From the IMG/VR virus record IMGVR_UViG_3300042914_001648, positions 1-52,227 of that record: a DNA stretch of 52,227 nucleotides; one strand, given 5' to 3'. Positions 13,922-22,584 of this stretch are shown in pieces (the stretch's first letter is position 1; every line of letters starts with the position of its first letter). Made by a program: the position numbers and the translations under genes. The DNA is from a virus. A model generated the notes under the pieces. That model searched no databases. It was not told where the DNA came from and was given only the letters and a program-made list of their open reading frames with translations.

Positions 13922-15871
13922 ATGGACTTGCTAGACAGAATTAACGCGCTCACAGACGATCAGTTGCGTATGGTCGCAGAGCGCGACGACGCATCCGGCG
14001 TACTCGCCGCGTACCGTCTAGCCGAACTCCGGGGACTTCCCTACCCTGACCGTGAAGCAGCGATCCTAGGTGACGGGTACGTCATCGTTGCGCAGGCGGG
14101 GCAGATTCAGAAACTCCCGATTGAGTCAGTCGAAAAGATCATCCGTGAAGAGGGCGGCGAATACTGCGTCTACTCGCACGACGGCTCTCAGTCTTTCGGC
14201 TGCTACCCGACGATGGAGGACGCGGAAAGACGGCTGCGTCAGATTCACGTTTTCCGTGCGGTGATCCGCGAAGGTTCGTTCGTGTCGTGGAACTCATCCG
14301 GTGGCAGGGCGCGCGGTCAGGTCGAACACGTTATGCGTGAAGGCGTGCTAGGTGTGCCTGACTCAGAGTTCTCTATTAACGCCACGGAGGATGACCCGGC
14401 TGTTTTGATTCGTATTTGGCGTCAGGGGTCGCAGGGTTGGGCGGCTACGGAAACTCTTGTGGGTCACAAAATGTCCACGCTGACGCCGATCACGCCGCTG
14501 AACAAGCAGGCGACGAAGCGTGAGGATGGGGAGGATTTCCCGCCTGAGGCGTTCGCTTACACGCCCGATAGGGAAATGCCGTCTACTTGGAAACTGCGTT
14601 TGTGGGATTCGCTGGAAGAGCGGGAGACAGCGGCGCAGGTTGGGCGTGCGCTTGCGGCGTTGGGTCCGGGTGGGTTCCGTGGCAATCGCGTGCAGATTCC
14701 GGCAGAGGATTTGCCGTCTGTGCGTCGGAAGGTTCTCGCTGCGTGGCGCAAGGTCAATGAGCCTGACGCGGAGATTCCTGAGGTTCTGAAGCAGACGTTT
14801 ACCCCGCCTGAGGGCGTGCAGGAAGCCGCTCAGAGGGCGCTTGAGTGGATTGCGGAGGGTCACGCGGGTTCGGGGTTCACGGACACGGGGAGGGCGCGTG
14901 CGGCTCAACTGGCGCGCGGCGATGGGGTGAGTGAGGACACGATCCGTCGTATGGCTTCCTTCCTGGCGCGGCATGAGGGCGACAGCAGCGCGGAAGGTTT
15001 CTCTGCGGGTGAGGACGGTTTCCCGTCACCGGGCCGGGTGGCGTGGGATGCGTGGGGCGGTGACCCCGCTGTCGCATGGACCCGTTCCGTTATCGCTGGT
15101 TTGGATGCTGCGGAAAAGCAGTACGACCCCGATGATGTGGCGCTGAATCCGCGTCAGCGAATGATGTATGAAAAGTTTGAGTGGATCGCCGACACGTTCG
15201 GTGCGTGGGATGGTGGCGTCGGCGCTGACGGCGCGCACTACATCACGGCAGCAGATAACGTGTTTAAGGATCAAGGGCTGAACTGCGCTAACTGCGTGTT
15301 CTATAAGGGCGGCGGCGGCTGCGAGATTCTGAACATGCCTGTTGAGCCTGAGGGCGTGTGCAAACTTTGGATCATCCCAGAGCGCAACGTTACGGAATCC
15401 GCTAAGGCGACTGTTAAGCAGATCAGTAGGGATGGGCGGTTCCTGCGTAAAGACGCGTACCAGAGGTTCACTCTAGGTCCGCTGTACGTTCCTGACTTCA
15501 TGGACGCCCACGGGGAGTGGACTGACGGCGCGGAGTTGCAGCAGGCAGTTTGGGAGTGGGTTAAGGGCGGGGATCGCACTATCTATTTGCAGCATGACCG
15601 TGATGTGCGTGCAGGCGAGTGGGTCGAAGTGATGACGATGCCGCAACCGTGGACCGTCGATATGCTGAACGGTAACGGTGAATCCATCGGGAAGATCACC
15701 TACCCCACGGGAACCGTGTTCCTAGGTGTTATCTGGGATGAAGAGCCGTGGCAGCAAATCCTTAACGGCGAACTGCGCGGTTACAGCATCGGCGGGTTCT
15801 CTGACCGGGTGCTAGCCGATCTGCCGGAAGAGGCAGCGCGCGACGGTATCGAACTCACGCAGGGAGGCTAA
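13922..15871 (+). CDS. Multi-domain prohead protease (XkdF-like) fusion
   Basis: 649 residues in several modules. About 112-190: an HVA1/TUDOR-like domain (FVSWNSSGGRARGQVEHV...HKMSTLTPI). About 215-275: a helical segment starting MPSTWKLRLWDSLEERE. About 290-375: RMASFLARHEGDSS...FPSPGRVAWDAWGGDPAVAW, often seen in phage head proteases. About 415-480: a Cys-rich unit (CANCVFYKGGGGCEIL...GVCKLWIIP). About 500-640: an XkdF-like serine protease with LQHDRD (catalytic His) and GYSIGG (Ser). It should process scaffold and capsid precursors. The three or four accessory modules ahead of the protease are unusual. Confidence 0.78.
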   Translation: MDLLDRINALTDDQLRMVAERDDASGVLAAYRLAELRGLPYPDREAAILGDGYVIVAQAGQIQKLPIESVEKIIREEGGEYCVYSHDGSQSFGCYPTMEDAERRLRQIHVFRAVIREGSFVSWNSSGGRARGQVEHVMREGVLGVPDSEFSINATEDDPAVLIRIWRQGSQGWAATETLVGHKMSTLTPITPLNKQATKREDGEDFPPEAFAYTPDREMPSTWKLRLWDSLEERETAAQVGRALAALGPGGFRGNRVQIPAEDLPSVRRKVLAAWRKVNEPDAEIPEVLKQTFTPPEGVQEAAQRALEWIAEGHAGSGFTDTGRARAAQLARGDGVSEDTIRRMASFLARHEGDSSAEGFSAGEDGFPSPGRVAWDAWGGDPAVAWTRSVIAGLDAAEKQYDPDDVALNPRQRMMYEKFEWIADTFGAWDGGVGADGAHYITAADNVFKDQGLNCANCVFYKGGGGCEILNMPVEPEGVCKLWIIPERNVTESAKATVKQISRDGRFLRKDAYQRFTLGPLYVPDFMDAHGEWTDGAELQQAVWEWVKGGDRTIYLQHDRDVRAGEWVEVMTMPQPWTVDMLNGNGESIGKITYPTGTVFLGVIWDEEPWQQILNGELRGYSIGGFSDRVLADLPEEAARDGIELTQGG

Positions 15872-15873
15872 CT

Positions 15874-16077
15874 GTGGCTAAGACGATTAGGCCGGGCACG
15901 CACGTTAAGACACTCACGGACGCGGGACGTATCCGTCATGTGCGTGTTCTCGCGGTGGATGATCAGGACAATATCGACGTTCGCCTAGGCTACGCGTCTA
16001 ACGCTACGTCGTCGTCTTTCTCCGCTGATCGTGTTACGTCCACCACGACGCGCGGCACCATTTTCTCTGAGGATTAG
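15874..16077 (+). CDS. Small beta-rich protein between protease and scaffold
   Basis: 67 residues from a GTG two bases after the protease stop. RIRHVRVLAVDDQDNIDVRLGYASNA suggests a small SH3/KOW-like barrel, followed by a Ser/Thr-rich tail. Could be a head accessory protein; position is the only support for a structural role. Confidence 0.55.
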   Translation: MAKTIRPGTHVKTLTDAGRIRHVRVLAVDDQDNIDVRLGYASNATSSSFSADRVTSTTTRGTIFSED

Positions 16078-16148
16078 CACCGGAATCCTGTCACGGTCTA
16101 GGGGTTAAAAAGCCCGGTATGATTGTGAAGGATATTGGAGGTGCAATC

Positions 16149-16991
16149 TTGGCTAGGAAAGCCCCAAAGATGACGGAACTCATTATTGAGGAAACGTCTG
16201 GCGTGGATCATCCCGCCCACTTGCATGAGGGGTGGCTTGTTATTAAGGCTTCCAATACGCAAACTGTGGCAGACGTTATGGATGCTCTGCCCGAACCGTT
16301 AGGAGAGAGCATGGCTAACGACCCCACAGAGGTTGTGACCGCTGAGACTGACTCTGAGGTTCTGCTGTCTGCCGAAGAGGACAAGGCAGAGGGCATGGAG
16401 CCTGAGTCAAAGCAGATCGAAGAGGAACTTGCTATGGCTATGGCGCGCATCGCTGAACTTGAGGCGCGTATCGCGGAGATGGAGGGCGCAGAGCCTTCCG
16501 ATATGGAGCCGATGGAGGAGGGCGCAGACGATGTTGTGGCGCTCGCGAAGTCTGCCCCGGAGCCGATCCGCAAGGCTATGGAGGAACTTGTTAAGGCAAA
16601 GGCAGAGGCAGAGGGTGCGCTTGCTAAGGAGCGCGAGGATCGTGCCGACGCTGACGCGATTGTTAAGGCGCGTGACACGTTTAAGCATCTGAACCTTGAC
16701 CCGGAGCGTGTCGGTCCTGCGCTGCGTCGCCTCGCGGCGATTGACGCTGATCTGGCGAAGTCCGTGGAGGATGCGCTTTCTGCTGCTGACGCGCAGAACG
16801 AGAGCGCCGATATTTTCACGGAGGTCGGCAAGGGTTACGTTCCTTCCGGCGATGCGATTAACCGTATGACTTCCCTCGCGAAAGCAGCGGTGAGTGAGGG
16901 TAAGGCCGCAACAGTTGAGCAGGCTATGGCTCAGGTGGCTATCGAAAACCCTGCGCTTTACAACGACTACCTGAATGAGAAGGGAGCCTAG
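16149..16991 (+). CDS. Scaffolding protein
   Basis: About 280 residues. The start is taken as TTG at 16149 because a GGAGGTG ribosome site (16137-16143) lies at the right distance; an ATG at 16119 in the same frame lacks one. Near the N-terminus SGVDHPAHLHEGWLVIKA matches the short protease-linked motif often found at the start of phage scaffold or protease proteins. The rest is highly acidic and helical with Glu/Ala heptads (IAELEARIAEMEG, VKAKAEAEGALAKEREDRADADAIVKA) and a C-terminal capsid-binding-like helix. It lies between protease and capsid genes, as expected for a scaffold removed by proteolysis. Confidence 0.75.
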   Translation: MARKAPKMTELIIEETSGVDHPAHLHEGWLVIKASNTQTVADVMDALPEPLGESMANDPTEVVTAETDSEVLLSAEEDKAEGMEPESKQIEEELAMAMARIAELEARIAEMEGAEPSDMEPMEEGADDVVALAKSAPEPIRKAMEELVKAKAEAEGALAKEREDRADADAIVKARDTFKHLNLDPERVGPALRRLAAIDADLAKSVEDALSAADAQNESADIFTEVGKGYVPSGDAINRMTSLAKAAVSEGKAATVEQAMAQVAIENPALYNDYLNEKGA

Positions 16992-16993
16992 TA

Positions 16994-17392
16994 ATGGCTT
17001 TTGAGTTCTCTAATGCTGCGGTCAAGACTACGTTCACCGCTGGTGAGGATCTTTCCGCGAAGCAGTTTCATTTTGTGAAGATCGACAATGGCGACGGTGA
17101 GGTCGTGGCGGTTTCCGCTGCTACTGATCGTCCCATCGGCGTGCTTCAGAACGCCCCTACCGCTGGTCAGGCCGCTGAGGTCACCATCGTGGGCGGCACT
17201 AAGGTGGAGTGCGGCGGTTCCGCATCGTTCGGTCAGCCGCTTTTCTCTTCCGCTTCCGCTACTGCCGTGACGCTCACGTTCGGCACTACCGCGTCGGCTG
17301 CTTTCTCCGTTGGCACGTTCATTGAGAGCGCCGCTGCCGGGGCTATCGCTGCTGCCGTCATCGACTGCGCTTCCGCTGCGCGTGGACTCTAA
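16994..17392 (+). CDS. Head decoration/cement protein (DUF2190-like)
   Basis: 132 residues, Ala/Val/Thr-rich beta protein: LSAKQFHFVKIDNGDGEVVAVSAATDRPIGVLQNAPTAGQAAEVTIVGGTKVECGG follows the DUF2190/decoration pattern (surface knob that stabilises capsomers). Position directly before the major capsid gene agrees. Strong expression is likely; it shares the capsid transcript. Confidence 0.78.
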   Translation: MAFEFSNAAVKTTFTAGEDLSAKQFHFVKIDNGDGEVVAVSAATDRPIGVLQNAPTAGQAAEVTIVGGTKVECGGSASFGQPLFSSASATAVTLTFGTTASAAFSVGTFIESAAAGAIAAAVIDCASAARGL

Positions 17393-17405
17393 GGAGAAAT
17401 AGAAA

Positions 17406-18383
17406 ATGCCACAGCCTACACAGAGTCAGGTTCATGTTGACGCAATCCTGACTAACATCAGCGTTGCGTACATGCAGCGTGCAGAGAATTTCATTGCGGA
17501 CAAGGTTTTCCCTGTTGTCCCGGTGGATAAGCAGAGCGACAAGTATTTCGTTTACGAGAAGAATGATTGGCTGCGCGATGAGGCGCAGGTTCGTACCGAT
17601 GGTACGGAGTCTGTCGGGTCCGGTTACAACATTGCTACCGCGACCTACTACGCAGATGTGTTCGCGATTCACAAGGATATTGGCGATCAGACGCGTGCGA
17701 ACGCCGATGCGCCGATTAACGTGGACCGTGAGGCTGCGGAGTTCGTTACTCATCGTCTGCTGACCCGTCGCGAGATTCAGTTTAATAGCGACTTTATGAC
17801 CACGGGCAAGTGGGCTAATGACGTTACTGGCGTCGCGGCTTCACCCACCACGGGTCAGACGATTCAGTGGTCTGATTACACGAACTCTGATCCGATTGAG
17901 GACATCGAAGAGGGCAAGGCAGACATCCTGTCCGTGACCGGGCTTGAGGCTAACACTCTCGTTCTGGGATACGAAGTTTTCCGTCAACTCAAGAATCATC
18001 CCGATCTCGTGGATCGCATTAAGTACACGAGTTCGCAGACGATCACGGAAGACATGCTTGCTCGCATGTTCGACATTGAGCGTGTTCTCGTGTCGAAGTC
18101 GATTAAGGCCACGAACAAGGAAGGCGCTACTGGCGCTTACTCGTTCACCACGGGTAAGACGGCGCTGCTTGCGCACGTTGCCCCGAACCCCGGTGTGCTT
18201 ACCCCGTCTGCTGGTTACACGTTCTCGTGGACTGGCGTTTCGCAGGGCATGGGTCTGACCATCGGTACGTCGTCGTTCCGGCTTGAGTCGCTGCGCGCTA
18301 CCCGCGTGGAGGCTGAACTGGCGTTCGATAACAAGGTCGTTGCTTCCGATCTTGGGTACTTCTGGAACAGCATCGTTGCCTGA
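17406..18383 (+). CDS. Major capsid protein
   Basis: 325 residues with an AAGGAGAAAT-like ribosome site upstream. It belongs to an actinophage capsid family recognisable by ILTNISVAYMQRAENFIADKVFPVVPVDKQSDKYFVYEKNDWLRDEAQVR, then GYNIATATYYADVFAIHKDIGDQTRANADAPINVDREAAEFVTHRLL and a C-terminal DNKVVASDLGYFW. HK97 fold expected. No N-terminal cleavage-peptide helix (delta domain) is present, so the separate scaffold gene probably does that job. Ends at a hairpin. Confidence 0.9.
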   Translation: MPQPTQSQVHVDAILTNISVAYMQRAENFIADKVFPVVPVDKQSDKYFVYEKNDWLRDEAQVRTDGTESVGSGYNIATATYYADVFAIHKDIGDQTRANADAPINVDREAAEFVTHRLLTRREIQFNSDFMTTGKWANDVTGVAASPTTGQTIQWSDYTNSDPIEDIEEGKADILSVTGLEANTLVLGYEVFRQLKNHPDLVDRIKYTSSQTITEDMLARMFDIERVLVSKSIKATNKEGATGAYSFTTGKTALLAHVAPNPGVLTPSAGYTFSWTGVSQGMGLTIGTSSFRLESLRATRVEAELAFDNKVVASDLGYFWNSIVA

Positions 18384-18412
18384 TCCGGGTAACTGATAAC
18401 TGAATAGCGCGG

Positions 18413-18445
18413 AGCGGGGTCACTCTCACAAGGGGTGGCCCCGCT
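18413..18445 (+). terminator. Hairpin after the capsid gene
   Basis: AGCGGGG (18413-18419) pairs with CCCCGCT (18439-18445), extended by a CAC/GTG inner pairing, and is followed by a TTTTA a few bases on. Likely an attenuator or partial terminator that makes capsid mRNA more abundant than connector mRNA. Confidence 0.6.
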
Positions 18446-18499
18446 TCCGGCTTTTAGGGGACGGTTACGGCTCTACACTAGACGCGGGAGGTCAACATT

Positions 18500-18913
18500 A
18501 TGACTTGGAGTTACAGCGGGAATCCGGGGGCAAGCGATCTTGACCTGATCCGTTTTCTCATTCAGGACACGGACACTACGGAACAGTTGTTCAGCAATGA
18601 GGAACTGACCTATTTGGATAACGCGTACGGGGATGCGTACTCTGCCGCTATCGCAGCCGTTACCACTTTGATTGCGAAGGGGTCGCGGGTTCAGGAAGAG
18701 TCTAAGACTGTCGGTGACTTGTCGCTGTCTGTGAAGTCCGGTGCGCTTGTGTCGCAATGGGAAGCCCTCTTGCGGCACCTTAAAGCGGAGCGTTTCCGGC
18801 TTAACCCCGCAGCACCGATCATTAACGGCAATGCGATTGTGCCGACTGTGGAGCGGGTCGAAGAGGACGAGTCAACAGACTTTGTTGTCGGGCAGATGGA
18901 TAACCGCACATGA
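18500..18913 (+). CDS. Head-tail connector (adaptor)
   Basis: 137 residues beginning MTWSYSGNPGASDLDLIRFLIQDTDTTEQLFSNEELTYL, the classical opening of gp6/gp15-like head-tail adaptors, with a helical bundle core. It would bind under the portal ring. A ribosome site GGGAGGTC precedes the ATG. Overlaps the next gene by ATGA. Confidence 0.8.
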   Translation: MTWSYSGNPGASDLDLIRFLIQDTDTTEQLFSNEELTYLDNAYGDAYSAAIAAVTTLIAKGSRVQEESKTVGDLSLSVKSGALVSQWEALLRHLKAERFRLNPAAPIINGNAIVPTVERVEEDESTDFVVGQMDNRT

Positions 18914-19251
18914 GTCTAGAGTCCAATTTTCGGGAATTGTTCTCGCAGATCGTGACGCTTTTCCCGCCTGCATCGTCGGCGTCTATCGACAAGTATGGGA
19001 AGCGGTCTTTTACGGCGTCTGCGTCTGTGTCAGCGTGCGCACATTACGTTAGTGAAACGACGTTGACGCGGGATGAGTTGGGTCGCGAAGTCGTGGAGGA
19101 CGGCAGGTTCTATCTGTATGGCGTGTTCCCGGTGACAACTGATTACAAAATCCGTTTGGATGATGGTTCGGAGCCCGTGATTATCGCGGTCGATACACCG
19201 TACGATCAGAACGGTGCGCATCACACGGTCGTTCATGTGGGCGGCGGCTGA
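18910..19251 (+). CDS. Head-closure (stopper) protein
   Basis: 113 residues, mostly beta, between adaptor and tail-completion genes; RFYLYGVFPVTTDYKIRLDDGSEPVIIAVDTPYDQNGAHHTVVHVGG fits the small barrel of stopper proteins that seal the head before tail joining. Assignment is mainly by gene order and fold pattern. Confidence 0.7.
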   Translation: MSLESNFRELFSQIVTLFPPASSASIDKYGKRSFTASASVSACAHYVSETTLTRDELGREVVEDGRFYLYGVFPVTTDYKIRLDDGSEPVIIAVDTPYDQNGAHHTVVHVGGG

Positions 19252-19253
19252 TC

Positions 19254-19676
19254 GTGGCGAACTTTAGCGTGAGGCTTACCGGACTAAACAAGGTCATTGC
19301 CCTGGCGAATCGGGATGATGGTTTGGGTCCGGTGATTCAGCGCGCTATTTTCGCGGAGGCGACAACGGTTCTGAATGAGTCAAAGCGGATCGTCCCTGTC
19401 GCTACGGGCAATCTACGCGCGTCTGGCAAAGTGGAGAACCCGCAGCGACTAGGAACGAAATACAGCGTCGAAGTCACTTACGGTGGAGCGGCTGCGCCGT
19501 ATGCGTTGTTCGTTCACGAGATTCCCCCGAACTCTGGTGGTCGTTGGGGAACGGGCAACACGCACAAGGCGGGTAAGACGTTTAAGTTCCTTGAGATTCC
19601 GGCTAACGCTCACCGCGACAAGTTCACGAATAACGTGAAAGCGCGGGTCGTGGAGTACCTGAGGCGGTCACGATGA
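19254..19676 (+). CDS. Tail completion protein (HK97 gp10-like)
   Basis: 140 residues from a GTG. FSVRLTGLNKVIAL...AIFAEATTVLNESKRIVPVATGNLRASGKVE and YALFVHEIPPNSGGR...KFLEIPA are the usual motifs of HK97 gp10-like neck proteins (VPVxTGxLRxS, YAxxVHE). Acts at the head-tail joint. Confidence 0.82.
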   Translation: MANFSVRLTGLNKVIALANRDDGLGPVIQRAIFAEATTVLNESKRIVPVATGNLRASGKVENPQRLGTKYSVEVTYGGAAAPYALFVHEIPPNSGGRWGTGNTHKAGKTFKFLEIPANAHRDKFTNNVKARVVEYLRRSR

Positions 19677-20068
19677 TTCTGGAAGCATTGGCAGACAAGT
19701 TGACAGCGGCGTCTGTCGCGACGGTGGGCACGAACCTGTTTATCGGTTTGATGCCGGACAAGCCTGACACTTGTGTGGCGCTGTATGAGTATGCGGGTGC
19801 TGCGCCGCTGGAAGTGCTGCGCGATAACGACGCGACGTTGGAGCGTCCGTCTGTTCAGGTGATGGTGCGCGCGTCCCGCAACGACTACCCCACGGCTAAT
19901 GCTTTGATTACGGCGGTTCGTGACACGCTCACGGATGTTACAGATGAGACAATCAGCGGCGTGAGATTCCTCAGGGTTAATCAGAACTCATCTATTAACC
20001 ATGTGGGTACGGATGACAATGATCGTCCGGGCTTTACCCTGTCGTTAACGACTGTTATTGAGCGGTAA
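19673..20068 (+). CDS. Tail terminator protein
   Basis: 131 residues: MILEALADKLTAASVATVGTNLFIGLMPDKPDTCVALYEYAGAAPLEV ... RPSVQVMVRASRNDYPTANALITAVRDTLTDV. This is the minor-capsid-3/tail-terminator pattern (ring ending the tail tube). Overlaps the previous gene by ATGA. Its end leads into the Com-like gene. Confidence 0.8.
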   Translation: MILEALADKLTAASVATVGTNLFIGLMPDKPDTCVALYEYAGAAPLEVLRDNDATLERPSVQVMVRASRNDYPTANALITAVRDTLTDVTDETISGVRFLRVNQNSSINHVGTDDNDRPGFTLSLTTVIER

Positions 20069-20070
20069 GC

Positions 20071-20208
20071 ATGGATGCTTACGGGAAAGGTGCCCTGACC
20101 GTAGATCGGCCTCGTTGCTGGCGCTGTAATAAGTTGCTTGCGGAACTGGTAACGGCACCCTGGCGTATCACTTGCACACGGTGTAAGGCTGCTAACAAAC
20201 AGGAATAG
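20071..20208 (+). CDS. Com-like zinc-finger protein (45 aa)
   Basis: 45 residues. RCWRCNKLLAELVTAPWRITCTRCKAANKQE follows the Mu Com family pattern: CxxCxKLLA, then IxCxRCK, then AN. In Mu, Com is a zinc-binding protein that opens the mom mRNA for translation; Com-like genes also occur without mom in other phages. No Mom-like acetyltransferase was seen here. It sits two bases after the tail terminator and five before the phosphoesterase, so it could act on a downstream mRNA (inference). Confidence 0.72.
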   Translation: MDAYGKGALTVDRPRCWRCNKLLAELVTAPWRITCTRCKAANKQE

Positions 20209-20213
20209 TCATC

Positions 20214-21380
20214 ATGGGTTTGCGTGACGAGTTCACTAAACAGATTCAGGCTACGGAAGAGTTGCAGGCGCGGAAGCGCATGTGGCAACCGGGCGTGGAG
20301 TGGTTGGGTACGGAAGGCACCGTAACTACGGATGCGTTGCAGGGTGATCCTGAGTGGGCGTCGATTTTGCGCGCGTGGGATTTGGACCCTGACGAATTTC
20401 AGATCATCGAACCTGTCCTGTTTAACTCGTGGGGTGGGGAGGATGGGTTAACGAACCGTCAGTTTAAGGCGAAGGTCGTTAGGCGTGTTCACGCGCATGT
20501 GGACCTTGAGCCGCTGATAGCGCAGGCAATGAAACACAAGCCGCGTAAGCGTGAGTTCACGGGTGAGGCTGTGCTGAACGTTGTTCTCGCGGATTGGCAG
20601 ATCGGTAAGGCTGACGGCGACGGGTTGGAAGGAACTATTGAGCGGATCGTGGATGCGCGTGGTGCCGTGGTGGATCGTGTGCGGGAGTTGCGGAAGATCG
20701 GTCGCGAAGTGTCGCACCTGAACGTGCTGTGGACCGGGGACAGCGTAGAAGGTTGCGTGGGGTACTACCCGTCGCAGACGTTCGCTGTTGAGTTGGATCG
20801 CCGCGATCAGGTCAAGATTACCCGCAGGTTGTTAACGGATTCGTTGCAAGAGTGGTCGAAGCATTTTGGGACGGTGACTGTTGCCGCTGTCGCAGGTAAC
20901 CACGGAGAGAACAGGAACGCGGGGGGCAAGGCGTTCACGGGTGCGCATGACAATGACGATCTCGCGATTGTCGAACAGGTGTCGGAAATCCTCGCGGCGA
21001 ATGAAGAGGCTTACGGGCATGTGCGGTTCGCTGTCGCGCGCGACAACCTGACTGTGACTGTCCCTGCTGCGGGTTGGATTGTGGGCGTGACGCACGGACA
21101 CGTTACCCGTAACGGCTCTAATGCGGAATCCAAGTTGCGGTCGTGGTGGGAAAAGCAGGCGGCGGGTAAGCAGCCGATTGGGGATGCTGACGTTCTCGTG
21201 TCGGGGCATTACCATCATCTGCGTGTAGCGGATTGGGGTGGCTGTTTCTGGTTGCAGGCACCTGCGATGGACGGTGGCTCTGAATACTGGCGCGTTGCGA
21301 CGGGTGAAGTTTCGCAGCCGGGTATGCTCACGTTTGTAACGACTACCGATCAGCGTGTGTGTGATATCGCTGTGCTGTGA
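20214..21380 (+). CDS. Calcineurin-like metallophosphoesterase (DNA exonuclease-like)
   Basis: 388 residues. Metal-site motifs occur in order: NVVLADWQIGK (D with following G), LWTGDSVEG (GD), VAGNHGENRN (GNH), VTHGHVT (H) and VLVSGHYHHLRV (GHxH). This is the SbcD/Mre11-like two-metal phosphoesterase layout. An N-terminal ~120-residue helical extension begins FTKQIQATEELQARKRMW. Phage relatives are annotated as exonuclease or phosphoesterase. It lies among late genes, so a virion or glycan-phosphate role is possible, but DNA hydrolysis is the default. Confidence 0.8.
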   Translation: MGLRDEFTKQIQATEELQARKRMWQPGVEWLGTEGTVTTDALQGDPEWASILRAWDLDPDEFQIIEPVLFNSWGGEDGLTNRQFKAKVVRRVHAHVDLEPLIAQAMKHKPRKREFTGEAVLNVVLADWQIGKADGDGLEGTIERIVDARGAVVDRVRELRKIGREVSHLNVLWTGDSVEGCVGYYPSQTFAVELDRRDQVKITRRLLTDSLQEWSKHFGTVTVAAVAGNHGENRNAGGKAFTGAHDNDDLAIVEQVSEILAANEEAYGHVRFAVARDNLTVTVPAAGWIVGVTHGHVTRNGSNAESKLRSWWEKQAAGKQPIGDADVLVSGHYHHLRVADWGGCFWLQAPAMDGGSEYWRVATGEVSQPGMLTFVTTTDQRVCDIAVL

Positions 21381-21392
21381 AAGGGGCCGGGT

Positions 21393-21539
21393 GTGATTTG
21401 TGCTGATTGCAAGGCGGGTGGCGATCTTAACGCGGCGGGTGATGCGGCGGCTGCCGCGCTGTGTCATGGGCGGTGCCGTTGGGCTGCTGGTAGTTGTTTC
21501 TGTCAGCACGCGGTAGGCAGGTATGGACGACTCTCCTAG
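21393..21539 (+). CDS. Cys/His microprotein (48 aa)
   Basis: 48 residues from a GTG: CADCKAGGDLNAAGDAAAAALCHGRC and CFCQHAVGRYG give a likely zinc site (CxxC with CxxxC and CxCxH). Proteins of this CADCxAG...C-CxH type are frequent in actinophage genomes. It overlaps the glycosyltransferase gene by 17 bases. Function unknown. Confidence 0.6.
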   Translation: MICADCKAGGDLNAAGDAAAAALCHGRCRWAAGSCFCQHAVGRYGRLS

Positions 21540-22584
21540 CGTCGCGTTCATTAGCGGCGACTGGAACACACAGGTAGACCCACCTGAGGCTAACGGGTGC
21601 GCGTATTACCGTCAGGTGCTTCCGTGTCGGCTGCTACAGGCGCAGGGGTTTGATGCGATGGTGGGGCAGCCGCGACCGCATGATCCGATGGGGATAGGTT
21701 TGGCGAAGGATGACGGTGGCCTATTCGGATTCGACGTTAACGTTTACAAACTTATGATGCACGCGTCCGTGCCACAACTGTTCCATGTGATGCAGGCTAA
21801 GGGGCAGACGGTCGCGGTAGATATTGACGATTTCCATTTTGATCTGCACGCGGAGAACATCGCCTACGCTGCGACGAACCCGCACACGAATCCGACTAAT
21901 AACCGCATGTGGTATGAGATTGGGATACGGCAGGCAGATTTCGTTACGGTGTCTACGGCGTTCCTCGCGGATTTCTACGGGCGTAGGTGTCGGGATGTGC
22001 GTTTGGTTCGTAACGCTGTGGAGACTGACAGGTTTACTCCCGTGCAGCAGCCTGAGTCGCCTACGTTCGGATGGTTGGGTGGCACGCTGTGGCGATCGGG
22101 CGATATCGAAATGTTGCGAGACTGGTTGCCCGATTTCGCGAAGACACACGGAATCCGTGTACATCATGCGGGGCACATCCCCGGTGACCCCCGGCATTTT
22201 GCCGTGCGCGCGGGATTGACGCGGGTGGATACCGGACCCATGCAAACCATTAGCAATGTGCCTCAGATGATGCACTCGTTTCATGTGGGGCTTGTGCCGC
22301 TCGCGCCGGGAGCGTTCAACGAAGCAAAGAGTTACCTGAAGGGGCTTGAGTATGCGGCGGCGGGTATCCCGTTCATCGCCACCCCTACAGAGGAATACAG
22401 GGTGCTAGCGGCTGCGGGAGTCGGCAGGCTGGCATCTACCCCGGATGAGTGGCGCGACCACGCTACGGCGCTCCTAGACCCGTCTACGCGTATCGCGGAG
22501 GCGCAGCGGAACCGGGATATCGTGCGAGAACAATTCGATATCAAAGGGATGGGGGAGGCGTGGGCTACCGCGATCACTACCTAA
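21523..22584 (+). CDS. GT4-like glycosyltransferase
   Basis: 353 residues with a GT-B layout. N-terminal domain: GCAYYRQVLPCRLLQAQGFDAMV, then VDIDDFHFD and the linker NAVETDRFTP. C-terminal domain: TFGWLGGTLWRSGDIEMLRDWL, then LVPLAPGAFNEAKSYLKGLEYAAAGIPFIATPTEEYRVL, in which N-E-x-K...E-Y-x-A-x-G-I-P corresponds to the donor-binding E(x7)E element. Similar proteins are common in tailed actinophages, often next to a methyltransferase as here. It likely adds a sugar to a virion protein or host glycan; acceptor unknown. Confidence 0.82.
   Translation: MDDSPSVAFISGDWNTQVDPPEANGCAYYRQVLPCRLLQAQGFDAMVGQPRPHDPMGIGLAKDDGGLFGFDVNVYKLMMHASVPQLFHVMQAKGQTVAVDIDDFHFDLHAENIAYAATNPHTNPTNNRMWYEIGIRQADFVTVSTAFLADFYGRRCRDVRLVRNAVETDRFTPVQQPESPTFGWLGGTLWRSGDIEMLRDWLPDFAKTHGIRVHHAGHIPGDPRHFAVRAGLTRVDTGPMQTISNVPQMMHSFHVGLVPLAPGAFNEAKSYLKGLEYAAAGIPFIATPTEEYRVLAAAGVGRLASTPDEWRDHATALLDPSTRIAEAQRNRDIVREQFDIKGMGEAWATAITT

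Noticed and set aside
14363-14974. 203-codon minus-strand frame inside the protease gene
   Set aside because: Low-complexity Arg/Pro-rich product, no start signal, antisense to conserved protease-associated modules.
16208-16831. 207-codon minus-strand frame opposite the scaffold gene
   Set aside because: Ser/Ala-rich translation caused by the Glu/Ala-rich scaffold on the other strand.
22449-22559. Upstream extension of the methyltransferase frame
   Set aside because: Arg/Gly-rich shadow of the glycosyltransferase gene; GTG 22560 has the ribosome site.
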